Of a DNA stretch of 62,027 bases, positions 17,886-26,907 are shown piece by piece. The stretch is from Acidiferrimicrobium sp. IK (GTDB taxonomy: Bacteria > Actinomycetota > Acidimicrobiia > Acidimicrobiales > Palsa-688). The DNA lies in the NCBI RefSeq assembly GCF_025499425.1, contig NZ_JAIMCB010000019.1, positions 1 through 62,027 on the forward strand, in the 5' to 3' direction. The first letter of the stretch is position 1. Each line of letters opens with the position of its first letter. The translations under genes were made by a program, and so were the position numbers. A model generated the notes under the pieces. That model did no database searches. It had not been told where the DNA came from and saw only the letters and a program-made list of their open reading frames with translations.

Positions 17886-17945
17886 ATGAGAATCGGACTG
17901 CATACCGGTCGACCCGGGCGCCGCGTCGAGGGGACCGGCGCCTGA
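17886..17945 (+). CDS. possible 19-residue leader peptide
   Basis: A short frame begins with ATG, 7 bases after an AAGGA ribosome-binding sequence, encodes MRIGLHTGRPGRRVEGTGA, and ends with TGA that overlaps the next gene's ATG by one base (TGATG). The start MRIGLHTG recalls the first strand of luciferase-like F420 oxidoreductases, so it may instead be a decayed remnant. It could serve only to bring ribosomes to the oxidoreductase gene, which has no ribosome site of its own. Evidence is limited to position and the ribosome site. Confidence 0.3.
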   Translation: MRIGLHTGRPGRRVEGTGA

Positions 17946-18886
17946 TGCGGGCTGCGACGGTCGTCGACAACACCATCGAGATCCGCGAGCACCCGGACCC
18001 GGTCCCCGGCGCAGGCCAGATCTTGGTCCGGGTCCGCGCCGCGGGCCTCAACGGCGCCGACATGCTCCAAAAGCGGGGGCTGTACCCGTCCCCGCCGGGC
18101 GTGCCGGCCGACATCCCCGGCCTGGAGCTCGCCGGCGAGGTCGCCGGGCTCGGGCCCGGCGCCACCCGCTTCGCTCTCGGTGACCGGGTCATGGCCGTGG
18201 TCGGCGGCGGCGCTCAAGCCGAGCTGGCCGTCCTCCACGAGCGGGAGGCCATGCCGGTGCCCGAGCCGCTCTCGTGGGCCGAGGCCGGCGGCCTGCCCGA
18301 GGTGTTCACCACCGCCCACGATGCGCTGTTCAGCCAGGCCGGGCTGGGTGTAGGCGAGCGGCTGCTCGTGCACGGGGCGGCGGGCGGCGTCGGGACGGCC
18401 GGGGTGCAGCTCGGGGTCGCCGCCGGGGCCGCGGTGACCGCCACCGTGCGCAACGAGGAGGCTCGTCCGTCGGTCGCGGAGCTCGGGGCTCACGTGATCG
18501 CCCCGTCCGAATCGGCCGGCCACGGCCCTTACGACGTCATCTTGGAGCTGGTCGGCGCCCCCAACATGGCAGCCAACCTGGAGTCTCTGGCCGTCGGCGG
18601 GCGCATCGCGGTGATCGGCGTCGGCGGCGGGGCCAAGGCCGAGATCGACCTGCTGGCGGTGATGGGAAAGCGGGCCCGGATCCACGGTTCGACGCTGCGG
18701 GCCCGGCCGCTCGAGCAGAAAGCCGACGCGGCCCGACGGATGGAGGCACACGTGCTTCCCCTCTTCGCCACCCGCCGGCTGCGGGTGCCGGTCCACGCCA
18801 CCTTCACCCTCGAGGAAGCGGCCGCCGCCTACGACCACTTCGCGGCCGGCGGCAAGTTCGGCAAGGTGGTCATCACCCTCGGCTGA
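17945..18886 (+). CDS. zinc-free NAD(P)H:quinone oxidoreductase (MDR family)
   Basis: The 313-residue protein belongs to the medium-chain dehydrogenase/reductase superfamily, quinone-oxidoreductase branch. The N-terminal GroES-like half contains GLNGADMLQKRGLYP and GLELAGEV, and the nucleotide-binding half contains VHGAAGGVGTAGVQL, the typical GxGGVG/AAGGVG NADPH loop. Structural and catalytic zinc cysteines are absent, as expected for this branch. It likely reduces quinones or enones with NADPH in the cytoplasm. Its ATG overlaps the stop of a 19-codon leader frame. A hairpin follows at 18949-18975. Confidence 0.9.
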   Translation: MRAATVVDNTIEIREHPDPVPGAGQILVRVRAAGLNGADMLQKRGLYPSPPGVPADIPGLELAGEVAGLGPGATRFALGDRVMAVVGGGAQAELAVLHEREAMPVPEPLSWAEAGGLPEVFTTAHDALFSQAGLGVGERLLVHGAAGGVGTAGVQLGVAAGAAVTATVRNEEARPSVAELGAHVIAPSESAGHGPYDVILELVGAPNMAANLESLAVGGRIAVIGVGGGAKAEIDLLAVMGKRARIHGSTLRARPLEQKADAARRMEAHVLPLFATRRLRVPVHATFTLEEAAAAYDHFAAGGKFGKVVITLG

Positions 18887-18948
18887 GGCTACGCCGGGCG
18901 GTCCACGCCGGTTGGGCCCGCCCACGCCGGTAGGGGCCCGCCGGCGCC

Positions 18949-18975
18949 GGCATGGCCCGTAGGCGAGGCCATGCC
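18949..18975 (+). terminator. inverted repeat, possible terminator
   Basis: GGCATGGCC and GGCCATGCC form a perfect 9-bp stem around a 9-base loop, 62 bases after the oxidoreductase stop and just before the DUF3048 gene. No T-run follows, so termination would be of the tract-less kind often seen in GC-rich actinobacteria. The 60 bases before it carry two imperfect copies of a roughly 19-base GC-rich direct repeat. Confidence 0.45.
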
Positions 18976-18991
18976 CACCTAACATCCGGGG

Positions 18992-20083
18992 ATGCTCACC
19001 GCTGGTGCCGAACCCCGCCGCCCCCGCCGCCGGGCCGCCGCCGTCGGCGTAGCGCTGAGCGCAATCGCCGTCGCCGGCTGCGGCGCCAGCAGCCACCACG
19101 CCGCGACGCCCCCCACGTCGGAAGCGGCCACCACATCGACGTCGTCGACGACGGCCGGGCAGCCAGCTACGCCGGCCGCTGCGGTGTCGCCGCTAACCGG
19201 CCTGCCACCGCAGTCCGCGGCGCAGCTGCGGGCCCCGGCGGTGGTGGTCAAGATCGACAACGTCGCTGGCGCGCTCCCCCAGACCGGGGTGGTCCAAGCC
19301 GACGTGGTCTACGAGGAAATGGTCGAAGGCGGCCTCACCCGGCTGGCCGCGGTGTACCAGTCGGTGTACCCGGCTCAGGTCGGACCGGTGCGCTCCGGGC
19401 GGCTGACCGACATCGCCCTGGCCGACGACCTCAACCACCCGGTGCTGGCCTTCGCCGGCGCCAACGCCATCTTCCTGCCTCAGCTGCGGGCCCAGCCGAT
19501 CCAGGACATCGACATCGACAACCGGCCGGATCTTTTCGTGCGCCAGGGCCCCCACGTGGTGCCGCACAACCTGTACACCAGCCCGGCTGCCGACGCCGCG
19601 GTGGACGTTCCGTCCGCGCCGCCCGCACCGCTGTTCGCCTACCGCCCGGGCTCGGCGCCGCTTACCAACCCCGGCGTCGGGAGCGCTACGTCGGTGTCGG
19701 TGGGCTGGCCCGCGACGTCGGTGTCGTGGACCTACAGCGCCGCGGCCGGCGTCTACACCCGGGTGCAAAACGGCGCGCCCGACACCGACATCACCGGCCG
19801 TCAGGTGACCGCCACCAACGTGATCGTCCAGCCCGTCCAGTACACGACGTCGGCTACGGGCTACGAGAGCGGCGTGTTCACGATCATCCCCGAGGGGCAG
19901 TTGCTCGGGACCGGGCCGGTGTGGGTGCTGAGCGGCGGCAAGGTGGTCCAGGGCACCTGGAAGCGCACCTCGCTGACGACGCCAGCGACCTACACCGACT
20001 CCGCCGGCCAGCCGATCCCGCTGGCGCCGGGGAACACGTGGGTGGAGCTCACCAACGCCGGGACCCTCCCGCTGCTCAAGTAG
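18992..20083 (+). CDS. DUF3048 (YerB-like) lipoprotein
   Basis: The 363-residue protein begins with an Arg-rich stretch and hydrophobic segment ending in a lipobox-like IAVAGC (Cys about 30), so it is probably a membrane-anchored lipoprotein. After a Thr/Ser/Ala linker, the mature part shows the DUF3048 hallmarks PLTGLPP, VKIDNVAGALPQTGVVQADV, VYEEMVEGGLTRLAAVYQS and VGPVRSGR, and a C-terminal half with VWVLSGGKVVQGTWKR. The function is unknown, although related YerB proteins are envelope-associated. It stands alone between a hairpin and convergent xylB. Confidence 0.88.
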   Translation: MLTAGAEPRRPRRRAAAVGVALSAIAVAGCGASSHHAATPPTSEAATTSTSSTTAGQPATPAAAVSPLTGLPPQSAAQLRAPAVVVKIDNVAGALPQTGVVQADVVYEEMVEGGLTRLAAVYQSVYPAQVGPVRSGRLTDIALADDLNHPVLAFAGANAIFLPQLRAQPIQDIDIDNRPDLFVRQGPHVVPHNLYTSPAADAAVDVPSAPPAPLFAYRPGSAPLTNPGVGSATSVSVGWPATSVSWTYSAAAGVYTRVQNGAPDTDITGRQVTATNVIVQPVQYTTSATGYESGVFTIIPEGQLLGTGPVWVLSGGKVVQGTWKRTSLTTPATYTDSAGQPIPLAPGNTWVELTNAGTLPLLK

Positions 20084-20107
20084 CGGCCCCCTCGCCGTTG
20101 GAGCCCG

Positions 20108-21556
20108 TCAGGCCTCCCCCGGGCCGGGGCGGGCGGCCGCGGCTCGGTAGCGGTCCCTCAGCCCGAGGCGGTCGACCTCGGTGTCAGGCGCGACGGTGGT
20201 GCCCTCCCCGAGGCTCCAGTCCTGCTGGGTCTGGGCCAACGACCGACCCGAGAGGATGGCCGCAGCTTGGACACACGCACCCGCGGCGACGTGCTCGTCG
20301 TGGCGGGGGACCACCACCGGCAGGCCGGAGAGGTCCGCCACCGCCCGCTGGTACCCGGAGGACCGGGCGCCCCCACCGACCAGGAAGATCCGCCTGGGGG
20401 CGATCCCGGTCGCGCCGACCAAGGCGTCGAGCCCGTCGAGCAGCCCGCAGGCGACGCCGTCGAAGGCGGCCCGGGCGATCTGCTCGCGGGTGGTGGCGGT
20501 GTCGAGCCCGACCAGGGTCCCTGACGCGCCCGGCCGGTTGGGGGTCCGCTCCCCGTCGAAGTACGGGACGAGCACCGCCCTGCTCGCTCCGGGCGCCGCT
20601 CCCGCCGCGAGCCGGCTCAGCTGGTCCTCCGACACGCCGAGCCATCCCGCGACCGTGGCGGTGACCCGGGTGGCGTTGAGGGTGCACACCAAGGGGAGGA
20701 AGGCCCCGCTGGCGTCGGCGAAGCCGGCGACCGCCCCCGACGGGTCCTGGGTGGGCTGCGGGTGGACCGCGAACACCGTCCCCGACGTACCGAGCGACAC
20801 CGCGACGTCACCCGGCCCGAGAGCGATGCCGAGCGCCGCGGCCATGTTGTCGCCGGTCCCGGGGCCGACGAGAGGGTTGGAGCGCAGCCCTAGCGCGTCA
20901 CGGCCGGCGTCGGACGCCAGCCCGATGGGCTCGAGGGGGCCGAGGACTTCCGGCAGGCGCGCCTCCCACGGGCCTGCTGCGACGAAGCGCTCGAGCAGGT
21001 CGGTCCTCCACCGGCCAGTCACCGGGTCGAAGTACCCGGTGCCGGACGCGTCGCCCCGGTCGGTGGCCAGCGCCCCGGTCAGCCGGTGGTCGAGGTAGTC
21101 GTGGGGCAGCAGCACGCAGGCCGCGTCGGCCAGCACCTCCGGCTCGGTGGCGGCCAGCCACGCCAGCTTGGCGATCGTGAACGCCGCGAGCGGCACCGAG
21201 CCGACGGCTTGCGCCCAGCCCTCCGGGGTCAGCTGCCGGGTCATGGCGGCCGCTTGGGGCGCCGACTCGGTGTCGTTCCAGAGCTTGGCGTCTCGCAGCA
21301 CGCCGCCGCGGCGGTCGAGCAGGACCATCCCGTGCTGCTGAGCGGCGATCGCCACCGCGTCAACCGACCGGCAGCCGGTGGCCGCGACAGCGGCCCGCAG
21401 GGCGTCCCACCACCCGCCGGGAGGCTGCTCGCTTCTAGGCGGTCGAGCCGGCGGGTGGGGGGCGCGCCCGGTTGCCACCACTGTGCCGTCGTCGACGTCG
21501 CGGATCTCCACCTTGGTCGATTGCGTGGAGCTGTCGACGCCGAGCACCACCGCCAT
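20108..21556 (-). CDS. xylB: xylulokinase
   Basis: The 482-residue FGGY-family kinase phosphorylates D-xylulose to xylulose 5-phosphate. Visible features are the N-terminal phosphate-binding VLGVDSSTQSTK, AQQHGMVLLD, LWNDTES, GTGDNMAAALG, SLGTSGTVFA, the C-terminal FGGY-type FDGERTPNRPGA and VGGGARSSGYQRAVADL. The length is normal. It lies 7 bases after xylA and forms an operon with it. ATG at 21556 abuts AGGAG with no spacing, so GTG two codons later (21550), 6 bases from that site, may be the real start. Product enters the pentose phosphate pathway. Confidence 0.94.
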   Translation of the reverse strand: MAVVLGVDSSTQSTKVEIRDVDDGTVVATGRAPHPPARPPRSEQPPGGWWDALRAAVAATGCRSVDAVAIAAQQHGMVLLDRRGGVLRDAKLWNDTESAPQAAAMTRQLTPEGWAQAVGSVPLAAFTIAKLAWLAATEPEVLADAACVLLPHDYLDHRLTGALATDRGDASGTGYFDPVTGRWRTDLLERFVAAGPWEARLPEVLGPLEPIGLASDAGRDALGLRSNPLVGPGTGDNMAAALGIALGPGDVAVSLGTSGTVFAVHPQPTQDPSGAVAGFADASGAFLPLVCTLNATRVTATVAGWLGVSEDQLSRLAAGAAPGASRAVLVPYFDGERTPNRPGASGTLVGLDTATTREQIARAAFDGVACGLLDGLDALVGATGIAPRRIFLVGGGARSSGYQRAVADLSGLPVVVPRHDEHVAAGACVQAAAILSGRSLAQTQQDWSLGEGTTVAPDTEVDRLGLRDRYRAAAARPGPGEA

Positions 21557-21563
21557 CTCCTGG

Positions 21564-22895
21564 CTACCTGGCCCGTTCGATGTGGCGGTTGACGAGGTTC
21601 TCGAGCAGCTCCTGGCGGCCCGACACCGGTTTCGGGTCGAGGTCGCGGTCGGTGACCATTGCGTGCAGGTCGGGAAGCGACAGCGCGGCGGCCAGAATGT
21701 CCTCGCCGAGCGGGCCGCCCCATCCGGCGTACCGGGCCTGGCGGCGGTCCTCGAGGTCACCGGACTCGAGCAGCGACGCCCCGACGAGCAACGCCCTGGC
21801 CAGGACGTCCAACGCGCCGATATGCCCGTAGAACAGGTCATCCCTCGACGTCGACTGCCGGCGCAGCTTGGTGTCGAAGTTGAAGCCGCCCCGCCCGAGC
21901 CCCCCGGCCCGGAGGATCTCGAACATCACGAGCGACAGGTCCTCCACGGAGTTGGGGAACTGGTCGGTGTCCCACCCGTTTTGGGCGTCCCCCCGGTTGG
22001 CGTCGATCGAGCCGAGCACCCCCAAAGCGGCGGCGGCGGCGACCTCGTGGTGGAAGCTGTGGCCGCCGAGGGTCGCGTGGTTGGCCTCGAGATTGACCTT
22101 GACCTCGTCGAGACCGTGACGGGACAAAAACCCCGCGACCGTCGCGGCGTCGAAGTCGTACTGGTGCTTGGTGGGCTCCGAAGGCTTGGGCTCGATCAGG
22201 ATGGTCCCCTCGAACCCGATGCGGTGCTTGTGCTCCACCACCAGGTGGAGGAACCTCGCCAACTGGTCCAGCTCCCGGCGGAGGTCGGTGTTGATCAGCG
22301 TGTCGTAGCCCTCCCGGCCGCCCCACAAGACGTAGTTGTCACCACCCAAGCGGTGGGTCGCTTCAAGGGCGTGGCAGACCTGGGCCGCAGCGTAGGCGAA
22401 CACCTCCGGGTCCGGGTTGGTGGCCGCCCCCGCCGCGTACCGGCGATGCGAGAACAGATTGGCGGTCCCCCACAGGACCTGGACGCCGGTGCGCTCCATG
22501 TGCTCGGCGGCCGCGTCGACCATCTGGTCCAGGTTGCGGCAGCTCTCCTTGAACGAGGAGCCTTCGGGAGCGATGTCGCGGTCGTGGAACGTGAAGAACG
22601 GCACCCCCAGCTTCTCGAAGAACTCGAACGCCGCGGCCATCTTGTCGGTCGCGGCGTCCATCGGGTCCAAGGCAGGATCGTTCCAGGGGCGCTCGAGGGT
22701 GCCCTCCCCGAACATGTCGCTGCCCGGCCACACGAAACTGTGCCAGTAGCACGCCGCGGGCCGGAGGTGATCCTCCATCCGTCGTCCGGCGACCACACGA
22801 TCGGCGTCGTACCAGCGAAACGACAGCGGATCGTCGCTATCGGGGCCGCGGAAGCGGATCGGGTCGATGTCCTCGAAGAACGAGCGGTGGGGCAT
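21564..22895 (-). CDS. xylA: xylose isomerase, long (class II) type
   Basis: The 443-residue metal-dependent isomerase converts D-xylose to D-xylulose. Motifs include [29 protein letters not shown] with the catalytic His/Asp, [34 protein letters not shown] and [16 protein letters not shown]. The length and the N-terminal insertion are those of class II enzymes (E. coli type). The well-known actinobacterial enzymes from Streptomyces and Actinoplanes are class I at about 390 residues. It is first in the xylAB operon. No xylR-type regulator or xylose transporter is present in the window, so uptake and regulation are encoded elsewhere. Confidence 0.96.
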   Translation of the reverse strand: MPHRSFFEDIDPIRFRGPDSDDPLSFRWYDADRVVAGRRMEDHLRPAACYWHSFVWPGSDMFGEGTLERPWNDPALDPMDAATDKMAAAFEFFEKLGVPFFTFHDRDIAPEGSSFKESCRNLDQMVDAAAEHMERTGVQVLWGTANLFSHRRYAAGAATNPDPEVFAYAAAQVCHALEATHRLGGDNYVLWGGREGYDTLINTDLRRELDQLARFLHLVVEHKHRIGFEGTILIEPKPSEPTKHQYDFDAATVAGFLSRHGLDEVKVNLEANHATLGGHSFHHEVAAAAALGVLGSIDANRGDAQNGWDTDQFPNSVEDLSLVMFEILRAGGLGRGGFNFDTKLRRQSTSRDDLFYGHIGALDVLARALLVGASLLESGDLEDRRQARYAGWGGPLGEDILAAALSLPDLHAMVTDRDLDPKPVSGRQELLENLVNRHIERAR

Positions 22896-22965
22896 GTCGT
22901 GTCCTCTCTGTGTCTCGGTTGGTCCCGACAGCGGACTCTGCCAGGTGTAGCCGACCGGCGCTGGT

Positions 22966-24222
22966 TCAGCTCACCCCGGCGGCGTGCAGGCCCAAGCGGA
23001 CCGCGGTGGCGGCCAGCAGCGCCGGCAGCCCGATGCGCACGCCTGCCGCGGAGAAGTCCCTGGCCTTGACCGTAACCCCGAGACGCCCCAGGGCGTCCAG
23101 CCACAGCAGGCTGGCCAGCGAGCCGGTGGCCAGCAGGACCGGCCCCATGTTGACGCCGAGTAGCACCGACCACAACGTCGGAGATACCCGGTGACCGAGA
23201 GTCGGAACAGCTACCAGTAACGCGGGGAGGTTGTTGGCGACGTTGGCGGCCAGGGCCATGACAGCGGTGATCCGGGCCTGCGACAGGGTGCTGGTCCCGG
23301 CCAGCAACCGGTGGACGGGCAGGTGGACGACCGCCGCTGACGCCAGGACCCCGAGGCTCACCGCCACCATGGCGGTGCCGACCGGCACCGCCCGCAGCGG
23401 CAGCTCGCGGCGGATGGCGACGAGCACCACGTCGGCGCCGAGGGCGACCATCCACGGTGAGAGCCCGACCAGCCGACCGGCGGTGAAGCCGATCAGGACC
23501 AGCACCACGATCACCGTCCCGACGATGAGCACCCGGCGGGTCGACGCCGGGGCGGCCGCTTCGGGGGGCTCGCCGGCGCCGCCGCCGGGCGGGGCTCCTC
23601 GCTCGCCGGGCGGGGCTGCTCGGCCGCCGGGGTCCGGCGCGGCCTCGAGCGGCCGGCGCCGGTAGAACACCCAACCGACGATGGTCGCGACCAGCGACGG
23701 CAGCGCCAGGTTGGCGAGGAAGCCGCCCGTCGACGCGCCGGTGGCGGACACCGCGATCAGGTTGGTCAGGTTGGACACCGGGAGGGCGGAGGACGCCAGG
23801 CAGGCCAGGAGGACCGGCATCAGGGCGAGGGTCAGGGCGTCGCGGCCGGAGCGCCGGGCGATGTTGACGTAGAGCGGGGTGAGAAGCACCACCGCCGCGT
23901 CGAGGTTGAGCACGGTGGTCACCGCCGCGGCCAGCACCCACAAGCCGCCCACCCCCCGCTCGCCGCGGGTGAGCAGCCCGGCCACCGCCGAGAAGTACCC
24001 GTAACGGTCGAGGAGCACCGCCAAGGGGACCGCGGCGAGCAGGAACCCGACCGGTTCGCTGAGCGGGTCCAACGCGTGGCGGGCCGCGCCGAGGGACAGG
24101 CCGCCGGCGAGGAGCACGACGCCAGCGGCGATGAGGGGCACCACGCCGCTCGGGAGACGGAAGGGTCGGCCGACCGCGCCGGCTACGCCGACGAGCAGGG
24201 CGATGATCGTGAAGGCTGCCAA
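22966..24222 (-). CDS. ArsB/NhaD-type (ion transporter superfamily) membrane permease
   Basis: The 418-residue protein has about 10-11 hydrophobic helices arranged in two halves. Each half carries the Asn-rich loops typical of the ion-transporter superfamily: [13 protein letters not shown] and [10 protein letters not shown] in the first, [14 protein letters not shown] and [19 protein letters not shown] in the second. This pattern fits ArsB-like arsenite or anion permeases. A Pro/Gly/Ala-rich low-complexity loop (about 190-225) separates the halves. No arsR or arsC lies nearby, so an arsenic role is not supported by context. Substrate specificity remains open. Confidence 0.75.
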   Translation of the reverse strand: MAAFTIIALLVGVAGAVGRPFRLPSGVVPLIAAGVVLLAGGLSLGAARHALDPLSEPVGFLLAAVPLAVLLDRYGYFSAVAGLLTRGERGVGGLWVLAAAVTTVLNLDAAVVLLTPLYVNIARRSGRDALTLALMPVLLACLASSALPVSNLTNLIAVSATGASTGGFLANLALPSLVATIVGWVFYRRRPLEAAPDPGGRAAPPGERGAPPGGGAGEPPEAAAPASTRRVLIVGTVIVVLVLIGFTAGRLVGLSPWMVALGADVVLVAIRRELPLRAVPVGTAMVAVSLGVLASAAVVHLPVHRLLAGTSTLSQARITAVMALAANVANNLPALLVAVPTLGHRVSPTLWSVLLGVNMGPVLLATGSLASLLWLDALGRLGVTVKARDFSAAGVRIGLPALLAATAVRLGLHAAGVS

Positions 24223-24246
24223 CGGGGAGGGGGTGGTGCTACCAGG

Positions 24247-24645
24247 TCAACGCCGGCCGGGCGAGGCCCGCCCGAGGGCCACGCCGAGCACCCAGCCAGC
24301 GATGAGGATGCCGACGTAGGCCGCCTGGGCGAAGACCGCCACCAGCACCCCGACGACGACGAGGAGCATCACCAAGATCAGCACCGCCCGGGCCCGCCAC
24401 GGCCCTCCGGTGAGCTTCGCGCCGGGGGGACCGGGGAGGGCCCCCGCGCTCCCCCGCCGATCCCCGGGGGGGATCACCCGCATGAACGGCAGATCCCGCC
24501 GGGCGTGATCGAGGTCGGCGAGGGTCTCGGCCCCCATCACCTCCTCGATCCGCGCGGAGTACGCGTCGAGGTCGAGCCGGCCGGCGCTGAGGTGCTGGCC
24601 GAGCTCCTCCACAACCCGTTGGCGGTCGGCGTCGGAGATGCGCAT
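24247..24645 (-). CDS. DUF1707 protein with C-terminal membrane segments
   Basis: The 132-residue protein starts with the DUF1707 signature (RISDADRQRVVEELGQHLSA, then GRLDLDAYSARIEEV and LADLDHARRDLP), a short actinobacterial domain of unknown function. A Gly/Pro linker and a hydrophobic hairpin (VLILVMLLVVVGVLVAVFAQ and AYVGILIAGWVLGVALG) follow. ATG at 24645 is chosen because the DUF1707 motif begins at residue 2; upstream codons in the same frame look non-coding. It is 24 bases from the permease gene, same direction, and may be co-transcribed with it. Confidence 0.8.
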   Translation of the reverse strand: MRISDADRQRVVEELGQHLSAGRLDLDAYSARIEEVMGAETLADLDHARRDLPFMRVIPPGDRRGSAGALPGPPGAKLTGGPWRARAVLILVMLLVVVGVLVAVFAQAAYVGILIAGWVLGVALGRASPGRR

Positions 24646-24788
24646 GGGCAACCGAACACTACGGCACGCCCCGATGTTGCGGGCCGCAAACCGGGCCCGA
24701 CAGGCCGCCTCCCTCCCCTCCACGTCCCCTCCGCCACCGCGTGGGGTGGTCGACTGGACGTCGAAGCGGGAGCCGCGGGCGCCCTACG

Positions 24789-25667
24789 TCAGGCGGCCCT
24801 GGTCGGTGAGTCGCCGTGGAGATGCTGGACCGCGGTGGTCCGAGCCAGGGCGAACACCCCGACGCTCATGACGAGAAGAGCCACCACCTCGATCGCGGCG
24901 CGCCCGCCGCCGATGGTGATGGACTCCCCGAACGCGAACGCCCCGATCAGGATGCTGACGATCGGGTCGACGACGGTCATGGTCGGCAGGGACGCGTCAA
25001 GGGTGCCGGCCTGGAAGGCGCTCTGGGCCACCAGCATCCCGCCCACACCGACGACCGCCAGCAGGTACACCTGCCAGTGCAAGAAGACCGTCGGGATACC
25101 CCGACCCAGCTGGTGGGCCACCGCCTTGGTCAGCGCAGCCGCGACGCCGTAGGAGATGCCGGCCACCGCCGACAGCAGAACGGATTTGTGCCTGGTCTGG
25201 CGGTGGCCCTTGGTGGCGATCGCCAGCAGCACCACGCACACCGCGGCGGACGGCACGAGCAGCTCGATCCAGGTCCCGGTGCGTACATCGGGGTGGCCGT
25301 TCGCCGGCCGGGCGATGGTCAAGAACACCGCCAGCCCGAGGCACACCGCCACCGCCGCCGCCCAGTCCGATCGGTGCAACCGGGCCGCGCCGACGCGGGC
25401 CCCGATCGGCAGCGCGAACAGCAGCCCGCACACGAGCAGCGGCTGCACCACAACCAGCGTGCCGAGGCTCAAAGCCACGAACTGCAGCACGTATCCGGCG
25501 ACGTCCGCGGCTATCCCGAGCAGCCACGCCGGGTTTTGGACCAGCCGGGTGAGCAGGCCAAGTCGAAGCGAATGCTCGTGGCCTTGCGCGGCCGCCGAGC
25601 GCTGCTGGAGGACCGAGGCCGCGGCGTACATGAGCGCAGCGACGACGGCGCACACCACGGCCAGCAC
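24789..25667 (-). CDS. EamA/NIPA-like multispanning transporter
   Basis: The 292-residue protein has about nine predicted transmembrane helices in two similar halves, as in the drug/metabolite transporter superfamily. The N-terminal LAVVCAVVAALMYAAASVLQ with QQRSA, the segment LVVVQPLLVCGLLFALPIGA, and the late TMTVVDPIVSILIGAFAFGE match DMT proteins related to NIPA magnesium transporters in actinobacteria. The substrate is unknown. The start is GTG at 25667, and the gene is divergent from the YihY gene with 54 bp between them. The 143 bases between this gene and the DUF1707 start show no recognisable element. Confidence 0.8.
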   Translation of the reverse strand: MLAVVCAVVAALMYAAASVLQQRSAAAQGHEHSLRLGLLTRLVQNPAWLLGIAADVAGYVLQFVALSLGTLVVVQPLLVCGLLFALPIGARVGAARLHRSDWAAAVAVCLGLAVFLTIARPANGHPDVRTGTWIELLVPSAAVCVVLLAIATKGHRQTRHKSVLLSAVAGISYGVAAALTKAVAHQLGRGIPTVFLHWQVYLLAVVGVGGMLVAQSAFQAGTLDASLPTMTVVDPIVSILIGAFAFGESITIGGGRAAIEVVALLVMSVGVFALARTTAVQHLHGDSPTRAA

Positions 25668-25721
25668 CCGGCCAACCTACCAACCAGGGTGAAACGCGGC
25701 TAAGCGGGGTACGTCACTGGC

Positions 25722-26669
25722 ATGGAGGCGCTGAAAGACCTGATCAGCCGGGTCGACCGCTACCAGCAGCGCAAGCCCCTCCTGGCCGTCGCGTGGGCGG
25801 TCAACAAGAAGTACGGGGACGACCGGGGCGGCAACAAGGCGGCGCTGGTCGCCTACTACGGCCTGCTGTCGGTGTTCCCGCTGATGCTGGTGTTCTTCTC
25901 GGTCGTCTTGTTCATCCTGTCGCCGGGAAGCTCGATCGTCTCGCAGCTCGACCGCCACCTCAGCTCCTTCCCGATCCTCGGCCCATCGCTCGCCGACGTG
26001 GAGAAAGGCCGCCTGAACGGCTCGATCCCCGCTCTGGTGGTCGGACTGCTGGGGTTGGCTTGGGGGGCCCAGGGCTTGGCCCAGACCTTGCAACACGTAA
26101 TGGCCGAGGTGTGGAACATCCCCAACAGCGAAAGGCCCGGCTTCGTCCTCCGCCTGGCGACGACGTTCAAGTGGTACGCCGCGTTCGGCGTAGGGGTGGT
26201 GGCATCCACCTACATCTCGTCGCTGTCGTCGATCTTCGGGTGGGGGCCGGTAGGGCCGGTGCTGGCGTCCGTGCTGGCCTTCGTCGTCAACGCCGGGCTG
26301 TTCTTCATGTCGTTTCGGATGCTGACCCCCTCCGAGGTCAAAAGCCACGACCTCACCCGGGGGGCGATCGCGGCCGGGGTGGTGTGGACCGTGCTCACCG
26401 GCGTCGGGCTCGGGCTGGTCGAGCACCAGCTCAAGCACTCCTCGGCGCTGTACGGAACGCTCAGCACGGTGCTGGCGATCCTCGGGTTCATGTACCTGGC
26501 GGCCCGTCTCACCCTCTACTGCGCCGAGTACAACGTGGTGCGGGCCCGCCACCTGTGGCCTCGCACCATCCTCCAGCCGCCGCTGTCGAGCGCCGACAAG
26601 CAGCAGCTCATCGACATGGCCAGGCGGGAGGAGCGGGTGGAGGACGAGACGGTGCGCGTCGAGTTCTGA
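25722..26669 (+). CDS. YihY/BrkB-family membrane protein
   Basis: The 315-residue inner-membrane protein has six hydrophobic segments and the family features GGNKAALVAYYGLLSVFPLM near residue 40, GLLGLAWGAQGL, and the C-terminal YGTLSTVLAILGFMYLAARL followed by LYCAEYN. YihY proteins were once called ribonuclease BN, an error; their role is still uncertain, with virulence and envelope functions suggested. The C-terminus is charged and cytoplasmic. It is a single gene upstream of tRNA-Leu. Confidence 0.93.
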   Translation: MEALKDLISRVDRYQQRKPLLAVAWAVNKKYGDDRGGNKAALVAYYGLLSVFPLMLVFFSVVLFILSPGSSIVSQLDRHLSSFPILGPSLADVEKGRLNGSIPALVVGLLGLAWGAQGLAQTLQHVMAEVWNIPNSERPGFVLRLATTFKWYAAFGVGVVASTYISSLSSIFGWGPVGPVLASVLAFVVNAGLFFMSFRMLTPSEVKSHDLTRGAIAAGVVWTVLTGVGLGLVEHQLKHSSALYGTLSTVLAILGFMYLAARLTLYCAEYNVVRARHLWPRTILQPPLSSADKQQLIDMARREERVEDETVRVEF

Positions 26670-26711
26670 CTGCCCGGCGGTGGGGGTGGCAGACTCGGGA
26701 GGTACCCACCC

Positions 26712-26792
26712 GGGCGCGTGGTGGAACGGCAGACACAGCGGGCTTAAACCTCGCGGCCTTCGGGCATGAGGGTTCGACTCCCTCCGCGCCCA
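26712..26792 (+). tRNA. tRNA-Leu(UAA)
   Basis: An 81-base class II tRNA with a perfect 7-bp acceptor stem (GGGCGCG with CGCGCCC), anticodon loop CTTAAAC giving anticodon TAA, a long variable arm around GGCCTTCGGGC, and a T arm GAGGGTTCGACTCCCTC. The discriminator is A, as expected for leucine. CCA is not encoded and must be added after transcription. Confidence 0.95.
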
Positions 26793-26907
26793 CGTCCGGC
26801 GCGCCGAACCGCCCCCCGAGGCAAAAGCCGTTCGCACATCGCGGTGATTGCCCGACTTGGCACTCGGACTGGTTGAGTCGGCGGGCCGACGTGCCGAAGT
26901 GTCCGAC

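Noticed and set aside
18887..18991. CRISPR-like repeats between the oxidoreductase and DUF3048 genes
   Set aside because: Only two imperfect GC-rich copies with no spacers of uniform length. No cas gene is in the window.
22966..24222. Arsenic resistance operon
   Set aside because: The permease is of ArsB/NhaD type, but no arsR, arsC or arsA is nearby, so only a general transporter call is made.
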